Source: Actinobacteria bacterium IMCC25003 (GTDB lineage Bacteria; Actinomycetota; Actinomycetes; Nanopelagicales; Nanopelagicaceae). From it: a DNA stretch of 64,000 nucleotides. Location: assembly GCA_002284855.1 (NCBI GenBank), contig CP015603.1:496001-560000 (forward strand), in the 5' to 3' direction. The translations under genes were made by a program, and so were the position numbers. Shown piece by piece: positions 39,040-47,596 of this stretch (its first letter is position 1; each line of letters begins with the position of its first letter). The notes beneath the pieces are model-generated. The model was not told the DNA's origin, ran no database searches, and worked only from the letters and a program-made list of their open reading frames with translations.

Positions 39040-39867
39040 GTGGAGAAGCCAGTAGTTGTATACGAGCCGTTTCGCGCGGGGCTACCTCCTATGCGCGAAT
39101 ACCTGCGCTCACTCTGGAGTCGTCGCACCTTCATCGCTGAATTTTCACGCTCTGAACTCCGCGAGCAGAATTACGGATCAGTCTTTGGCCAGCTCTGGCT
39201 CATTCTCAATCCGCTTCTTCTATCAGCTGTCTACTTTCTTCTTATCTATGTCATTGGTGGAAGTAGCGATGCCAATCGCTTCGGCCATCTGACCGCAAAC
39301 CTCTTCCTCTTCTACCTCATCGCAAATAGTTTGACTGGTGGCGTGAAAGCTATTACTTCGGGCCAGCGCCTTATTCTCAATACATCTTTTCCACGAGTGA
39401 TGCTCCCAATTTCAGCAACCATCATTGCGCTCTTTAAATTTATGCCCACACTGATTGTCTTTGCAATTATTCATGCAGTGATTGGCCTTCCATATTCATG
39501 GCAGATGCTCTGGGCGATTCCCATCCTCCTAATTGCGCTCATCATGGCTCTTGGCATGGCAATTCTGATCTCATGCATCAATGTGTATTTTCGCGATATC
39601 TCTAGCATGCTGCCTTACCTGACTCGTAGCTTGCTCTACTTATCTCCAATACTTTACGAAGCAACAAATGTCTCTGATCGAATTAAGACTCTCGAGATTG
39701 CAAACCCCATCTTCTTCCTGCTTGATTCATGGTCACGCGTTGTCGTACATGCGCAAGCGCCATCAATGAATGGACTGATGCACGCCACAGCGTGGGCGCT
39801 CTTCCTCTTTATCTCTGGCACTTACTTCTTCTTATCGAGGGAGCGTGATTTCGCTGTCCGACTTTAA
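39040..39867 (+). CDS. polysaccharide ABC-2 exporter permease (TagG/Wzm type)
   Basis: 275 aa, six membrane segments after a cytosolic N-terminal helix with the ABC-2 signature SELREQNYGSVFGQLW (~40-55). Exports lipid-linked polysaccharide with the ATPase encoded next. Start GTG. Its end overlaps the ATPase gene by 23 nt. Neighbouring GT2 and LCP genes suggest the exported polymer is joined to the cell wall. Confidence 0.9.
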   Translation: MEKPVVVYEPFRAGLPPMREYLRSLWSRRTFIAEFSRSELREQNYGSVFGQLWLILNPLLLSAVYFLLIYVIGGSSDANRFGHLTANLFLFYLIANSLTGGVKAITSGQRLILNTSFPRVMLPISATIIALFKFMPTLIVFAIIHAVIGLPYSWQMLWAIPILLIALIMALGMAILISCINVYFRDISSMLPYLTRSLLYLSPILYEATNVSDRIKTLEIANPIFFLLDSWSRVVVHAQAPSMNGLMHATAWALFLFISGTYFFLSRERDFAVRL

Positions 39868-40651
39868 ACACGAACATTCGCCCCACAGCGTTGCTGTCTC
39901 GGTGAAAGATCTCGGTCTTACATACACGACCTCGATTGATAAGAAACCAACTCTGAAAGCACGCTTAAAGACTCTTGGTCGCGGTAAGAAGCACACACGT
40001 ATTGTGCGCGCCCTGAACGATGTCTCCATTGATGTTCATTATGGAACTGTGCTTGGAATTATTGGATCAAATGGAGCAGGCAAGTCATCACTGATGCGCG
40101 TGATTTCAGGAATTGTTCCACCTACACAAGGTCGGGTTGAGGTCTACGGAAGCGTTAGCACCTTGCTTGCTTTAGGTGTCGGTTTCAATCCCTCAATGAC
40201 AGGGCGCGATAACGTCTACTTAGGTGGACTCGCTGCGGGAATGTCGCGCGAGGAGATTGATTCAAACTTCGATGCCATCGCAGATTTCTCTGAACTTGGT
40301 GAAGCAATTGATGCACCCATGCGCACATACTCATCAGGAATGTATGCCCGTCTGGCATTTTCGGTAGCCGCAGTGGTTGAGCCAGATATCTTGATTATTG
40401 ATGAAGCTCTCAGCACCGGAGATGCCAAATTTAAAGAGAAGAGCCTCAATCGCATCAAGGAACTTCGCACCGCTGATCGCGCGCTTATCTTAGTTAGCCA
40501 CGCACTCGCAACGATTGAAGATATCTGTAATGAAGTTGTCTGGCTCAATAAGGGAAAACTCATGATGCGTGGAAATCCGTCTGAGGTCATCGCTGCCTAC
40601 CGCGAATTCGTAGATGCAAGAAAGAGCGCATCATCTGATGAGGATGTTTAA
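39845..40651 (+). CDS. polysaccharide ABC exporter ATP-binding protein (TagH/Wzt type)
   Basis: 268 aa. Walker A GSNGAGKSS (~74-82), signature TYSSGMYARLAF (~161) and Walker B ILIIDEALSTGD (~183) are intact; the switch His is in LVSHALATI. It has no long C-terminal carbohydrate-binding domain, so export is probably coupled to chain termination elsewhere. GTG start inside the permease end. Confidence 0.9.
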   Translation: MISLSDFKHEHSPHSVAVSVKDLGLTYTTSIDKKPTLKARLKTLGRGKKHTRIVRALNDVSIDVHYGTVLGIIGSNGAGKSSLMRVISGIVPPTQGRVEVYGSVSTLLALGVGFNPSMTGRDNVYLGGLAAGMSREEIDSNFDAIADFSELGEAIDAPMRTYSSGMYARLAFSVAAVVEPDILIIDEALSTGDAKFKEKSLNRIKELRTADRALILVSHALATIEDICNEVVWLNKGKLMMRGNPSEVIAAYREFVDARKSASSDEDV

Positions 40652-41825
40652 AACTTTTCTCATTGCTTGTATTACATTCTTACTTGTTCCCGTAGCAAAC
40701 GCTGACACTCCCCAGTCCTTCTCTTTCACTGGATCGGGTTTTGGACATGGCGTTGGAATGAGCCAGATGGGTGCGCGCGCACATGCTCTAGCAGGAGAGA
40801 GCGCAACAGCAATTCTTAATTACTACTACAAAGATATCGTTGTGGCACCGATTGTTGATACCCAGACTATTCGCGTCAATATTGGTCACTTACTGAAGTC
40901 GATCTCCTTTCTTTCTGCGTCTCCAGATTCTTTGATTCAGATTTATGCCGGCGAAGTTGTAGGGCCAACAGAAGTCGCTCCTCTAGCCACCTTTACTGCA
41001 AAGCAGAAAGTTTCGCTCAGAGTTGATGAGCAAGGAAACGTCACAGGACCAGTTTCTGGAAAGACGCTGACAGTTCGTTGGAGCGGACCTAATTCGGTGA
41101 TTACTTTCTCTCAACCAGGAAGTGCAGTTCGCTATCGATATGGTCAGATTCAAGTAAGGGTTGTGAAAGGCGCCTTCGAAGTCACCAACTCATTAAGTCT
41201 TCATGACGAGTACCTATGGGGGATAAGTGAGATGTCATCAGCGTGGCCAGCGGCGGCGCTGGAGGCTCAAGTGATTGCTTCACGCTCGTACGCGCTTTCA
41301 AAGATTGGCACCATCAAGCCATCGTGCGATTGCCACGTGTATTCGCATATCGCAGATCAGAATTTTGTTGGTTACTCGAAAGAGATTGAGCCAAAAATTG
41401 GTCCGCTCTGGAAAGCTGCAGTTATCCGCACCAATATAGATTCCTCAACAAGTCTTGCAATTCTTGCCAACGGTAAACCCATCCAGGCTTACTACTTCTC
41501 TTCTTCTGGAGGGGCAACGCAGACAACGCTCGATGCGTGGGGGCAACCTTCTTCTTATACGCAGTCGGTTGCAGATCCCGCCGGGCTTGATCCAAAGATC
41601 AATCCGCGTTTTGCGAATTGGAAAGCTAGTGCGAGTCAAGATTTGGTGGCAAAAGCATTTTTACTCCCTGAAATCATTTCGCTAGAAATTGTCTCCAGGA
41701 ATACTGCAGGAGCTGTTACTTACATCAAAGGAACGAGCGCCGACGGATCAACAAAACTGCTACGCGGGGATACCTTTAGAAGCCGCGTAAAGATTCCTTC
41801 ACCGTACTTTCAGCTGGCGCAATAA
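40638..41825 (+). CDS. SpoIID/LytB-domain secreted protein
   Basis: 395 aa from ATG 40638 (40644 also possible). Signal peptide MRMFKTFLIACITFLLV, cleavage near ANA-D (about 24). Directly after it comes GFGHGVGMSQMGARA, a motif that sits at the C-terminal end of SpoIID in firmicutes, and then the SpoIID core LEAQVIASRSYAL (~207). Such proteins cut or assist cutting of peptidoglycan glycan strands. Overlaps the exporter ATPase by 14 nt. Enzymatic activity here is unproven. Confidence 0.85.
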   Translation: MRMFKTFLIACITFLLVPVANADTPQSFSFTGSGFGHGVGMSQMGARAHALAGESATAILNYYYKDIVVAPIVDTQTIRVNIGHLLKSISFLSASPDSLIQIYAGEVVGPTEVAPLATFTAKQKVSLRVDEQGNVTGPVSGKTLTVRWSGPNSVITFSQPGSAVRYRYGQIQVRVVKGAFEVTNSLSLHDEYLWGISEMSSAWPAAALEAQVIASRSYALSKIGTIKPSCDCHVYSHIADQNFVGYSKEIEPKIGPLWKAAVIRTNIDSSTSLAILANGKPIQAYYFSSSGGATQTTLDAWGQPSSYTQSVADPAGLDPKINPRFANWKASASQDLVAKAFLLPEIISLEIVSRNTAGAVTYIKGTSADGSTKLLRGDTFRSRVKIPSPYFQLAQ

Positions 41826-41834
41826 GGCGCAGAG

Positions 41835-42752
41835 TTAGTTGGCGTGAAGCACTGAATTTAAGCCGCCCCACGTACCTGTGCGCATAACTGCTTCAAGTCC
41901 ACCAGTAAGTGAGTTACGTCGGAATAAGAGATTACTTGCACCTGAAAGAGTTCCTGCCTTCACAATCTCGCCATCAGGAAGTTTTACCTTGGCTGCAGCG
42001 GTGATGTAGGTACCTGCTTCGATGACGCAATTATCGCCCAGTGATATGCCTAGCCCTGAGTTTGCACCGAGAAGACACTTTTCCCCGATAGAGATCACTT
42101 CTTTTCCGCCACCGCTGAGGGTTCCCATGATGGATGCACCGCCACCGACATCGGTGCCATCGCCCACTACGACTCCGGCTGAGATGCGACCTTCGACCAT
42201 AGAGGTGCCCAGAGTTCCGGCATTGAAGTTAACAAAGCCTTCATGCATCACAGTTGTGCCTGAAGCGAGGTGAGCCCCAAGGCGAACGCGATCAGCATCT
42301 GCAATGCGAACACCTGACGGAATAACGTAATCAACCATGCGCGGGAATTTATCAACAGCAATGACAGTGACATGGCCATACTTTGCCTTGAGCTTTGCGC
42401 GGGTAGTTTCAAATCCATCTACTGCGCAAGGGCCTGCAGATGTCCACACAACATTTGCAAGTAATCCAAAGATTCCATCGAGTGATTGGCCATGTGGCTT
42501 TACAAGTCGATGGGAGAGAAGGTGCAGTCGTAGGTAAGCATCTTTTGCATCTTTAGGCGCAATTGTGAGATCGATTTCAAGTGAGACTAATTCGCGAGTA
42601 ACTCTGCGGGCTTCATCGCTACCCACCATTGATGTCAGCGTTGCATCAGGTGTACCAGTAAGGGCACCGAGAGCAGGAGATGGATACCAAACATCGAGAA
42701 CTGTTGAACCTGCAAGTGTTGCGATTCCGTGGCCGTGAGCTAAAGAAGACAT
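41835..42752 (-). CDS. dapD: tetrahydrodipicolinate N-succinyltransferase
   Basis: Succinylates tetrahydrodipicolinate in the succinylase route to diaminopimelate and lysine. 305 aa, actinobacterial type: an N-terminal alpha/beta domain, then a left-handed beta-helix with hexapeptide repeats ([35 protein letters not shown]) and the C-terminal GLNSVLHAN. dapC (59868) supplies the next step. Convergent with the SpoIID gene (9-bp gap) and divergent from the LOG gene. Confidence 0.94.
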   Translation of the reverse strand: MSSLAHGHGIATLAGSTVLDVWYPSPALGALTGTPDATLTSMVGSDEARRVTRELVSLEIDLTIAPKDAKDAYLRLHLLSHRLVKPHGQSLDGIFGLLANVVWTSAGPCAVDGFETTRAKLKAKYGHVTVIAVDKFPRMVDYVIPSGVRIADADRVRLGAHLASGTTVMHEGFVNFNAGTLGTSMVEGRISAGVVVGDGTDVGGGASIMGTLSGGGKEVISIGEKCLLGANSGLGISLGDNCVIEAGTYITAAAKVKLPDGEIVKAGTLSGASNLLFRRNSLTGGLEAVMRTGTWGGLNSVLHAN

Positions 42753-42758
42753 GTTCTA

Positions 42759-42764
42759 AGCCTA
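42759..42764 (-). promoter_or_regulatory. -10 element of a predicted leaderless dapD promoter
   Basis: Minus strand TAGGCT, 6-nt spacer (TAGAAC), ATG at 42752. Only 5 bp separate it from the divergent -10 at 42770. Confidence 0.5.
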
Positions 42765-42769
42765 ACCCC

Positions 42770-42775
42770 TATTCT
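42770..42775 (+). promoter_or_regulatory. -10 element of a predicted leaderless LOG-gene promoter
   Basis: TATTCT, 7-nt spacer (GTCCCTC), ATG at 42783. Confidence 0.5.
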
Positions 42776-42782
42776 GTCCCTC

Positions 42783-43319
42783 ATGCGCATTGCAGTATTT
42801 TGCTCTTCATCACCCACCATCGATAGCAAATTTATCGACCTCGCATTTGAACTTGGCGCCGGTATCGCTGAAAGCGGTGCGGAATTAGTTTCAGGTGGTG
42901 GCCATATCTCTGCCATGGGAGCGATTTCTCGAGGCGCCCGAAGCAAGAGCGGACGGACGATTGGAATCATTCCGCAGAAATTGGTTGATATTGAATTTGC
43001 CGATCACGATAGCGATGAACTTATCGTCGTTGATTCGATGCGCACACGTAAGGCAAAGATTGAAGATCTCTCCGATGCCTTCATCACCTTGCCGGGTGGG
43101 CTCGGGACTCTCGAAGAACTCTTTGAAATCTGGGTTGGTCGCTACCTAAAGTTTCACGATAAACCAGTCATCATTCTCGATCCGTACGGTATCTATCAGC
43201 CACTTCACGCACTTGTCGAACATCTCGAGACCGAAAACTTTGTAAAACCAGGAATGCGCGATCTTCTCCATTGGACAACGACTGTTGAAGAAGCAGTAGC
43301 GATTGCACATGGCAAGTAA
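42783..43319 (+). CDS. LOG-family protein (TIGR00730, nucleoside monophosphate phosphoribohydrolase)
   Basis: 178 aa. SGGGHISAMGAISRGA (~37) and the family signature PGGLGTLEELFE (~104-115) with MRTRKAKI (~82) are present. Members release bases from nucleoside 5'-monophosphates (cytokinin-activating LOG in plants and mycobacteria). Located next to dapD as I recall for mycobacteria. The following SRPBCC gene begins 11 nt before its stop. Confidence 0.9.
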   Translation: MRIAVFCSSSPTIDSKFIDLAFELGAGIAESGAELVSGGGHISAMGAISRGARSKSGRTIGIIPQKLVDIEFADHDSDELIVVDSMRTRKAKIEDLSDAFITLPGGLGTLEELFEIWVGRYLKFHDKPVIILDPYGIYQPLHALVEHLETENFVKPGMRDLLHWTTTVEEAVAIAHGK

Positions 43320-43758
43320 CACTCTCTCGATTCATTTGACGATTCCAGCTTCGCAAGAAGTTGTGTGGAGCAAGATTGCAGACTGGCAATCACAAGGTGA
43401 TTGGATGTTGCAGACAAAGGTCTGGGTTACCTCCGACAACGTTGAGGGAGTGGGAACTTCGATAGCTGCATTTACGGGGCCGCTCTACTTTCTCTACCCA
43501 CGTTTTAAATCTCTTGGACTTCTCGATTTAATGGTTGTCACACAATGGCAACCTCCACACCGATGCGATGTCGACCATGTCGGAAAAATTCTTAAGGGCA
43601 GTGGATCATTCCAGTTGAGTGATATTGCCGGCACGTCTACACGCTTTGACTGGTCAGAAACAATCGAAGCGCCTAAGGCGGTCTTCTTCCTTATTGCGCC
43701 GTTTCTCTACATTGGCGTGCGCATATCTCTCGCACGCTTCGCGCGATCTTTTACATAA
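43309..43758 (+). CDS. SRPBCC (START-like) family protein
   Basis: 149 aa from ATG 43309; a TTG two codons upstream is less likely. The polyketide-cyclase/START pattern is seen: an N-terminal strand IHLTIPASQEVVWSKIADW, central WQPPHRCDVDH, then FDWSETIEAP and a long C-terminal helix. Such proteins hold hydrophobic ligands; the ligand cannot be told. Overlaps the LOG gene by 11 nt. Confidence 0.75.
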   Translation: MASNTLSIHLTIPASQEVVWSKIADWQSQGDWMLQTKVWVTSDNVEGVGTSIAAFTGPLYFLYPRFKSLGLLDLMVVTQWQPPHRCDVDHVGKILKGSGSFQLSDIAGTSTRFDWSETIEAPKAVFFLIAPFLYIGVRISLARFARSFT

Positions 43759-43766
43759 GTCACCCC

Positions 43767-43808
43767 ATTCTTTGGATTCTTTAAGAATTTTGATGAATCT
43801 AGAAGAAT
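43767..43808. promoter_or_regulatory. array of ATTCTT/AAGAAT half-sites
   Basis: Four copies of one hexamer: ATTCTT at 43767 and 43776, and its reverse complement AAGAAT at 43783 and 43803. The middle two form the 13-bp palindrome ATTCTT-T-AAGAAT. The array ends 8 bp before the predicted -10 of the sigma4-like gene, where a dimeric regulator could bind. Confidence 0.45.
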
Positions 43809-43816
43809 CAAGCGAG

Positions 43817-43822
43817 TAACCT
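43817..43822 (+). promoter_or_regulatory. -10 element before the sigma4-like gene
   Basis: TAACCT, 8 nt before the ATG at 43831, with no Shine-Dalgarno sequence; near-leaderless. Confidence 0.4.
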
Positions 43823-43830
43823 CTATTCCT

Positions 43831-44031
43831 ATGAGCAGCTCGAGCAATCCTCAAACCCTTGCCGATCTGCTCGCATCCCTTCCCGAAGAAGAGCGAATCA
43901 TCTTGACCTTGCATTACCTGCGCTCCAAATCGAGTGTAGAAATTGCAGCCCTTCTCTCTGTCCCAGATCGCGCTGTTATCGCCGTAATAGAGTCCGGAAA
44001 GGCGCGCCTCAAGGGGGAGCTAGGGCTCTAA
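43831..44031 (+). CDS. small sigma-70 region-4-like helix-turn-helix protein
   Basis: 66 aa. LPEEERIILTLHYLRSKSS followed by VEIAALLSVPDRAVIAVIES matches the helix-turn-helix of ECF sigma region 4, which contacts the -35 element. Region 2 is absent, so it cannot act as a sigma factor on its own; it could bind DNA or RNA polymerase as an accessory factor. It stands alone between an SRPBCC gene and DUF3117, behind an operator-like array. Confidence 0.7.
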   Translation: MSSSSNPQTLADLLASLPEEERIILTLHYLRSKSSVEIAALLSVPDRAVIAVIESGKARLKGELGL

Positions 44032-44145
44032 TCCGGGCATATCTTCGATTTCACCCATGGCTCAATCTGCGAGATACTTCTCCCTACAACTTTCTATCCG
44101 AAAGTTCCCCGCACCCGAAGTAAGAGCAAACAAGGAGTCCCCACC

Positions 44146-44325
44146 ATGGCAGCTATGAAACCTCGTACCGGTGATGGACCAATGGAAGTTACGAAGGAAG
44201 CTCGTTCCCTCGTTATGCGAATTCCTCTCGAAGGTGGCGGGCGCCTCGTAGTGGAACTCAACCCACAGGAAGCAAATAACCTCAGCGCAGCTCTTGAAGC
44301 CGCTGTCGCTCTCATTAAGAAGTAG
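44146..44325 (+). CDS. DUF3117 small protein
   Basis: 59 aa: starts MAAMKPRTGDGPMEVT, with RIPLEGGGRLVVEL in the middle and ALIKK at the end. This is the very conserved actinobacterial DUF3117 family, present next to dapD/LOG-type genes in mycobacteria as I recall. AAGGAG lies 8 nt before the ATG. Its TAG is in the same frame as the downstream aminopeptidase, which lacks a normal start codon. I know of no established function. Confidence 0.88.
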   Translation: MAAMKPRTGDGPMEVTKEARSLVMRIPLEGGGRLVVELNPQEANNLSAALEAAVALIKK

Positions 44326-44340
44326 AGCGGATCTACAAAA

Positions 44341-45822
44341 ATTCTTCACACAGTTGCTCCCGATCTTGAGGCCTTAGTAAGCGCAGATATTCTCGCTGTT
44401 GGCTTTACCAAGAAGAGCGATGACTCAATCGAACTGGCCGGTAACTCACGCCTCATCGCATCTCTTGAGAAATACTTCGGGATCAGCTTGGTTGATGAGG
44501 TTGCCTTCTTCCAACCCTCAGGAAAAGCTGGAGAGCTCTATGAGATTCCGGTACTCCACAAAGATTCCTCAGTCGACCGTATCTACATTGTTGCAGTCGG
44601 TGATGGAGAACTCCCTGCACTTCGCATTGCGGGTGCTGCATTAGGGCGAAAGGTTCGTGGCAAAGCAGTCGAACTCGTCTCGCTTATCGCAGACTCTCGC
44701 TTAGAAATTCGTGCACATGGAGTCTCCATACTGCTTGGCGCATACACATGGAATCTCAAGACTGGAAAGCCAGCAGAGATCGCAACTATCGCGCTCGCAA
44801 CAAAAGATGGAGCCTCTGTGGCTGAAGCAAGCGTTATCGCGCGTGCTCTCTATACAGCGCGTGACCTCATTCATACCCCATCCAACATTAAGAATCCGTT
44901 GTGGATGGCCCAAGAGGCAAAGAAGCTTGCTGATGAAAAGGGTTTAGCTATTTCAATCCTTGCCGGAAAAGAACTTGCCAAATTTGGCGGTCTGCGTGCA
45001 GTCGGAAATTCATCTCCAAAGCCAGGCCCTCGATTTATCCAACTTACCTACATTCCAAAAGGAAAGTCACGTTCTGCCGCAGCACTTCCACATATTGTGA
45101 TCGTTGGAAAAGGAATTACCTTCGATACTGGCGGAGTATCACTGAAGCGCCCCTATGAATTTATGACTGCCATGAAGAGCGATATGGCTGGTGCTGCTGC
45201 AGCTCTTGCGACAATCAGTGCACTTCCAGATTTACAACCGCAAGTAAAAGTCACAGTTCTCATGATGTGCGCAGAAAACGCGCTTTCTGGTACTTCACAG
45301 CGCCCATCTGATGTCATTACTCAATACGGTGGGACAACAGTTGAAATTATTAATACCGATGCTGAAGGTCGTCTCGTTCTAGCCGACGGACTTGCGTACG
45401 CGGTAGAAAATCTTGATCCTGATTATCTCTTTGATATTGCAACGCTGACAGGTTCTGCAACTCTTGGGCTAGGTCGCCAATATGCAGCGCTCTATACACG
45501 CGATGAGAAGCTCGCTAAAGAACTCGTTGCAGTTGGCGAAGCTTCAGGAGAACGTGTCTGGCACATGCCTCTGGTTGATGATTACCAAGACTCTCTTGAT
45601 AGTGATGTTGCAGATTTGAACCATAATGGCGATAAAGGTGATTACTCAGCAGGTTCTGTCACCGCTGCGCTCTATCTCGAACATTTTGTCGCTGATTCTC
45701 GGTGGGTTCACCTTGATATTGCTGGTACCGGTCGTAGCGAAATAGATTCTGGAGAAAACGCCAAGGGTGGAACCGGATTCGGCGTGCGATTCTTCATTGA
45801 TTGGATATTGTCTCTCTCATGA
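44341..45822 (+). CDS. pepA: leucyl aminopeptidase (M17), non-canonical start
   Basis: About 493 aa if begun at ATT 44341. Active-site blocks are intact: GKGITFDTGGVSLK and the M17 signature NTDAEGRLVLADGL, with GTSQRPSDV before it. The N-terminal M17 domain (VSADILAVGFTKKSDDS) clearly extends upstream of the first ordinary start (TTG 44488), yet between the DUF3117 TAG (44323) and 44488 there is no in-frame ATG, GTG or TTG. ATT at 44341 gives the usual length of ~500 aa; ATT at 44389 or CTG are alternatives. Starting at TTG 44488 would give a 444-aa protein lacking ~50 residues of the domain. The methyltransferase gene overlaps its stop. Confidence 0.85.
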   Translation: MLHTVAPDLEALVSADILAVGFTKKSDDSIELAGNSRLIASLEKYFGISLVDEVAFFQPSGKAGELYEIPVLHKDSSVDRIYIVAVGDGELPALRIAGAALGRKVRGKAVELVSLIADSRLEIRAHGVSILLGAYTWNLKTGKPAEIATIALATKDGASVAEASVIARALYTARDLIHTPSNIKNPLWMAQEAKKLADEKGLAISILAGKELAKFGGLRAVGNSSPKPGPRFIQLTYIPKGKSRSAAALPHIVIVGKGITFDTGGVSLKRPYEFMTAMKSDMAGAAAALATISALPDLQPQVKVTVLMMCAENALSGTSQRPSDVITQYGGTTVEIINTDAEGRLVLADGLAYAVENLDPDYLFDIATLTGSATLGLGRQYAALYTRDEKLAKELVAVGEASGERVWHMPLVDDYQDSLDSDVADLNHNGDKGDYSAGSVTAALYLEHFVADSRWVHLDIAGTGRSEIDSGENAKGGTGFGVRFFIDWILSLS

Positions 45823-46445
45823 ACATCAGCCCGCATTCTTACGCAGAGACCTTTATTGCAGAAGATGCGGTAAAGAGTGCAGCTCGTGCTCGTGGGCAAG
45901 AACTCGGCACAGTTGATGCAACACAAGGTGCAGGTGCCTATCTTCGCCACTTGGCACACCAGCTCAATGCTCAATCAGTCGTTGAAATTGGCACAGGTTC
46001 GGGCGTTGGTTCACTCTGGATTCTTGAAGGCATGATTGCAAGTGGAACTCTGACTTCTATCGATGACGAAATGGAACATACATCGATTGCAAAGCTCGCT
46101 ATGGCTGATGCTGAAATTGCACAGTCTCGCTACCGTTTTATCACCAACTCGGTTATGGATGTCATGACCAAATTAACAGATCGCGCCTATGACTTGGTTG
46201 TCTACCGTCATAACTCTGAAGATCTCTCATTTGCTATCTCTGAAGCACACCGAATTCTGCGCAGCGGTGGCGTCTTTGTTATCGATAATTTCTTCGGTGG
46301 ATCAAAGGTTCAAGACCCCGCTCAGCGTGATCCCAAGACAATTGCTCTGCGTGAAGCTGGGAAAGCGATTAAAGCCGATACAGAATCTTGGGTGAGTTCA
46401 CTCATACCAACGGGTGACGGCTTATTGCTCGCCACTAAGTTGTAG
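45819..46445 (+). CDS. SAM-dependent O-methyltransferase (family 3)
   Basis: 208 aa from ATG 45819, which overlaps the pepA TGA by 4 nt. SAM loop VVEIGTGSGVGSLWI (~52-66), acidic SIDDEMEH (~82) and YDLVVYRHN (~122) follow the catechol-O-methyltransferase-like pattern. The normally conserved D-A-D metal motif of the class is replaced by YRHN, so metal dependence is doubtful. Substrate unknown. In mycobacteria a similar gene precedes sigE-htrA-tatB; here htrA and tatB follow without sigE. Confidence 0.83.
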   Translation: MNISPHSYAETFIAEDAVKSAARARGQELGTVDATQGAGAYLRHLAHQLNAQSVVEIGTGSGVGSLWILEGMIASGTLTSIDDEMEHTSIAKLAMADAEIAQSRYRFITNSVMDVMTKLTDRAYDLVVYRHNSEDLSFAISEAHRILRSGGVFVIDNFFGGSKVQDPAQRDPKTIALREAGKAIKADTESWVSSLIPTGDGLLLATKL

Positions 46446-46451
46446 CAGAAT
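46446..46451 (+). promoter_or_regulatory. possible -10 element before htrA
   Basis: CAGAAT, 6-nt spacer (AACTTC), ATG at 46458; no ribosome site. Same hexamer and spacing class as before moeZ. Confidence 0.3.
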
Positions 46452-46457
46452 AACTTC

Positions 46458-47576
46458 ATGAGCATCAATCCTGGTGGCCCTTGGTGGGTTGCTCCCAGCA
46501 ATCGCGGTTTAGGCAGAAAGATCTCACTTCGCTCTGCAATTATCTTTGCCATCGTCGTTGGGGTCATTGCAGGTGCATTTGGTGCATCATCAACTGGTTC
46601 ACTCTTCGGACATTCAGTCAATCTTGTGAAATCAACTTCCACGATTGAACGACCAGTGGGATCCGTCGCAGAGATAGCTCAACGCGTACTTCCTTCAGTG
46701 GTCTCTATCGAAGCTAAATCTAATGATGGCGGAGCAACTGGCTCAGGCTTTGTGATCGATAGTTCTGGCTACATTCTTACCAACAACCATGTGATTGCAG
46801 CATCTGTAACAAGCGGTGGAGATATCACTGTTCGACTCAACGATGGCAGTTCTTACGATGCAAAGGTAGTCGGTCGCGATACCTCATACGACTTAGCAGT
46901 TCTCAAAATTATTGGCGCATCTGTTAAAGCGCTCCAGTTTGGCGATAGCGACAAGGTGGCGGTTGGAGATTCAGTGATTGCTATCGGCTCACCACTGGGC
47001 TTAACCGGAACGGTAACACTTGGAATTATCAGCGCTAAGGATCGCGCTGTCACGGCTGGCGAAACTAGTGAAGAGAACTCATTTATTAACGCCCTTCAAA
47101 CAGATGCAGCAATCAATCCAGGAAATTCAGGTGGGCCACTTGTCGATGCCACGGGTGCAGTCATTGGCGTGAATTCGGCTATCGCCTCGCTGGGTTCGAA
47201 CTCCAATTCTCAAACAGGATCAATCGGTTTAGGTTTTGCTATCCCAATCAATCAGGCGCGCAAGACTGCAGACCAGTTGATAAAGAACGGAAGAGCAACC
47301 TATCCGGTGATGGGAATCTCTGTTGATATGAATTACTCAGGTGAGGGAGCCCTTATCGCAAAGAGCGCAAAGGCAATTCTTGCGGGCGGACCAGCTGCAA
47401 AGGCCGGAATGAAGGCAGGAGACATCATCACCTCAATCGATGGACGTGCCATTACATCTCCTGAAGAGCTCATCGTTGCTATTCGAGCGAGAAATGTTGG
47501 CGATACCATCGAAGTTACATTCAAACGCGGTGAAGAAGTGAAGACTGCAACTATGACGCTGACGGCTGGCAAGTAG
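46458..47576 (+). CDS. htrA: HtrA/DegP-like serine protease with PDZ domain
   Basis: 372 aa, membrane-anchored (one segment about 25-45), protease domain outside the membrane. Catalytic triad His111 (TNNHV), Asp145 (YDLAVLK) and Ser224 (GNSGGPL); one PDZ domain from ~285 (GGPAAKAGMKAGDIITSIDG). Handles misfolded envelope proteins. tatB follows after 20 bp. Confidence 0.94.
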   Translation: MSINPGGPWWVAPSNRGLGRKISLRSAIIFAIVVGVIAGAFGASSTGSLFGHSVNLVKSTSTIERPVGSVAEIAQRVLPSVVSIEAKSNDGGATGSGFVIDSSGYILTNNHVIAASVTSGGDITVRLNDGSSYDAKVVGRDTSYDLAVLKIIGASVKALQFGDSDKVAVGDSVIAIGSPLGLTGTVTLGIISAKDRAVTAGETSEENSFINALQTDAAINPGNSGGPLVDATGAVIGVNSAIASLGSNSNSQTGSIGLGFAIPINQARKTADQLIKNGRATYPVMGISVDMNYSGEGALIAKSAKAILAGGPAAKAGMKAGDIITSIDGRAITSPEELIVAIRARNVGDTIEVTFKRGEEVKTATMTLTAGK

Positions 47577-47596
47577 CAGAGTAAGGTTCACTCACT

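Noticed and set aside
44057-44158. 33-codon ORF (starts MAQSARYF) in the leader of DUF3117, with TATCTT at 44040
   Set aside because: The hexamer is 11 nt from the ATG, outside the usual spacing, and the peptide matches nothing I know; kept only as a possible upstream ORF.
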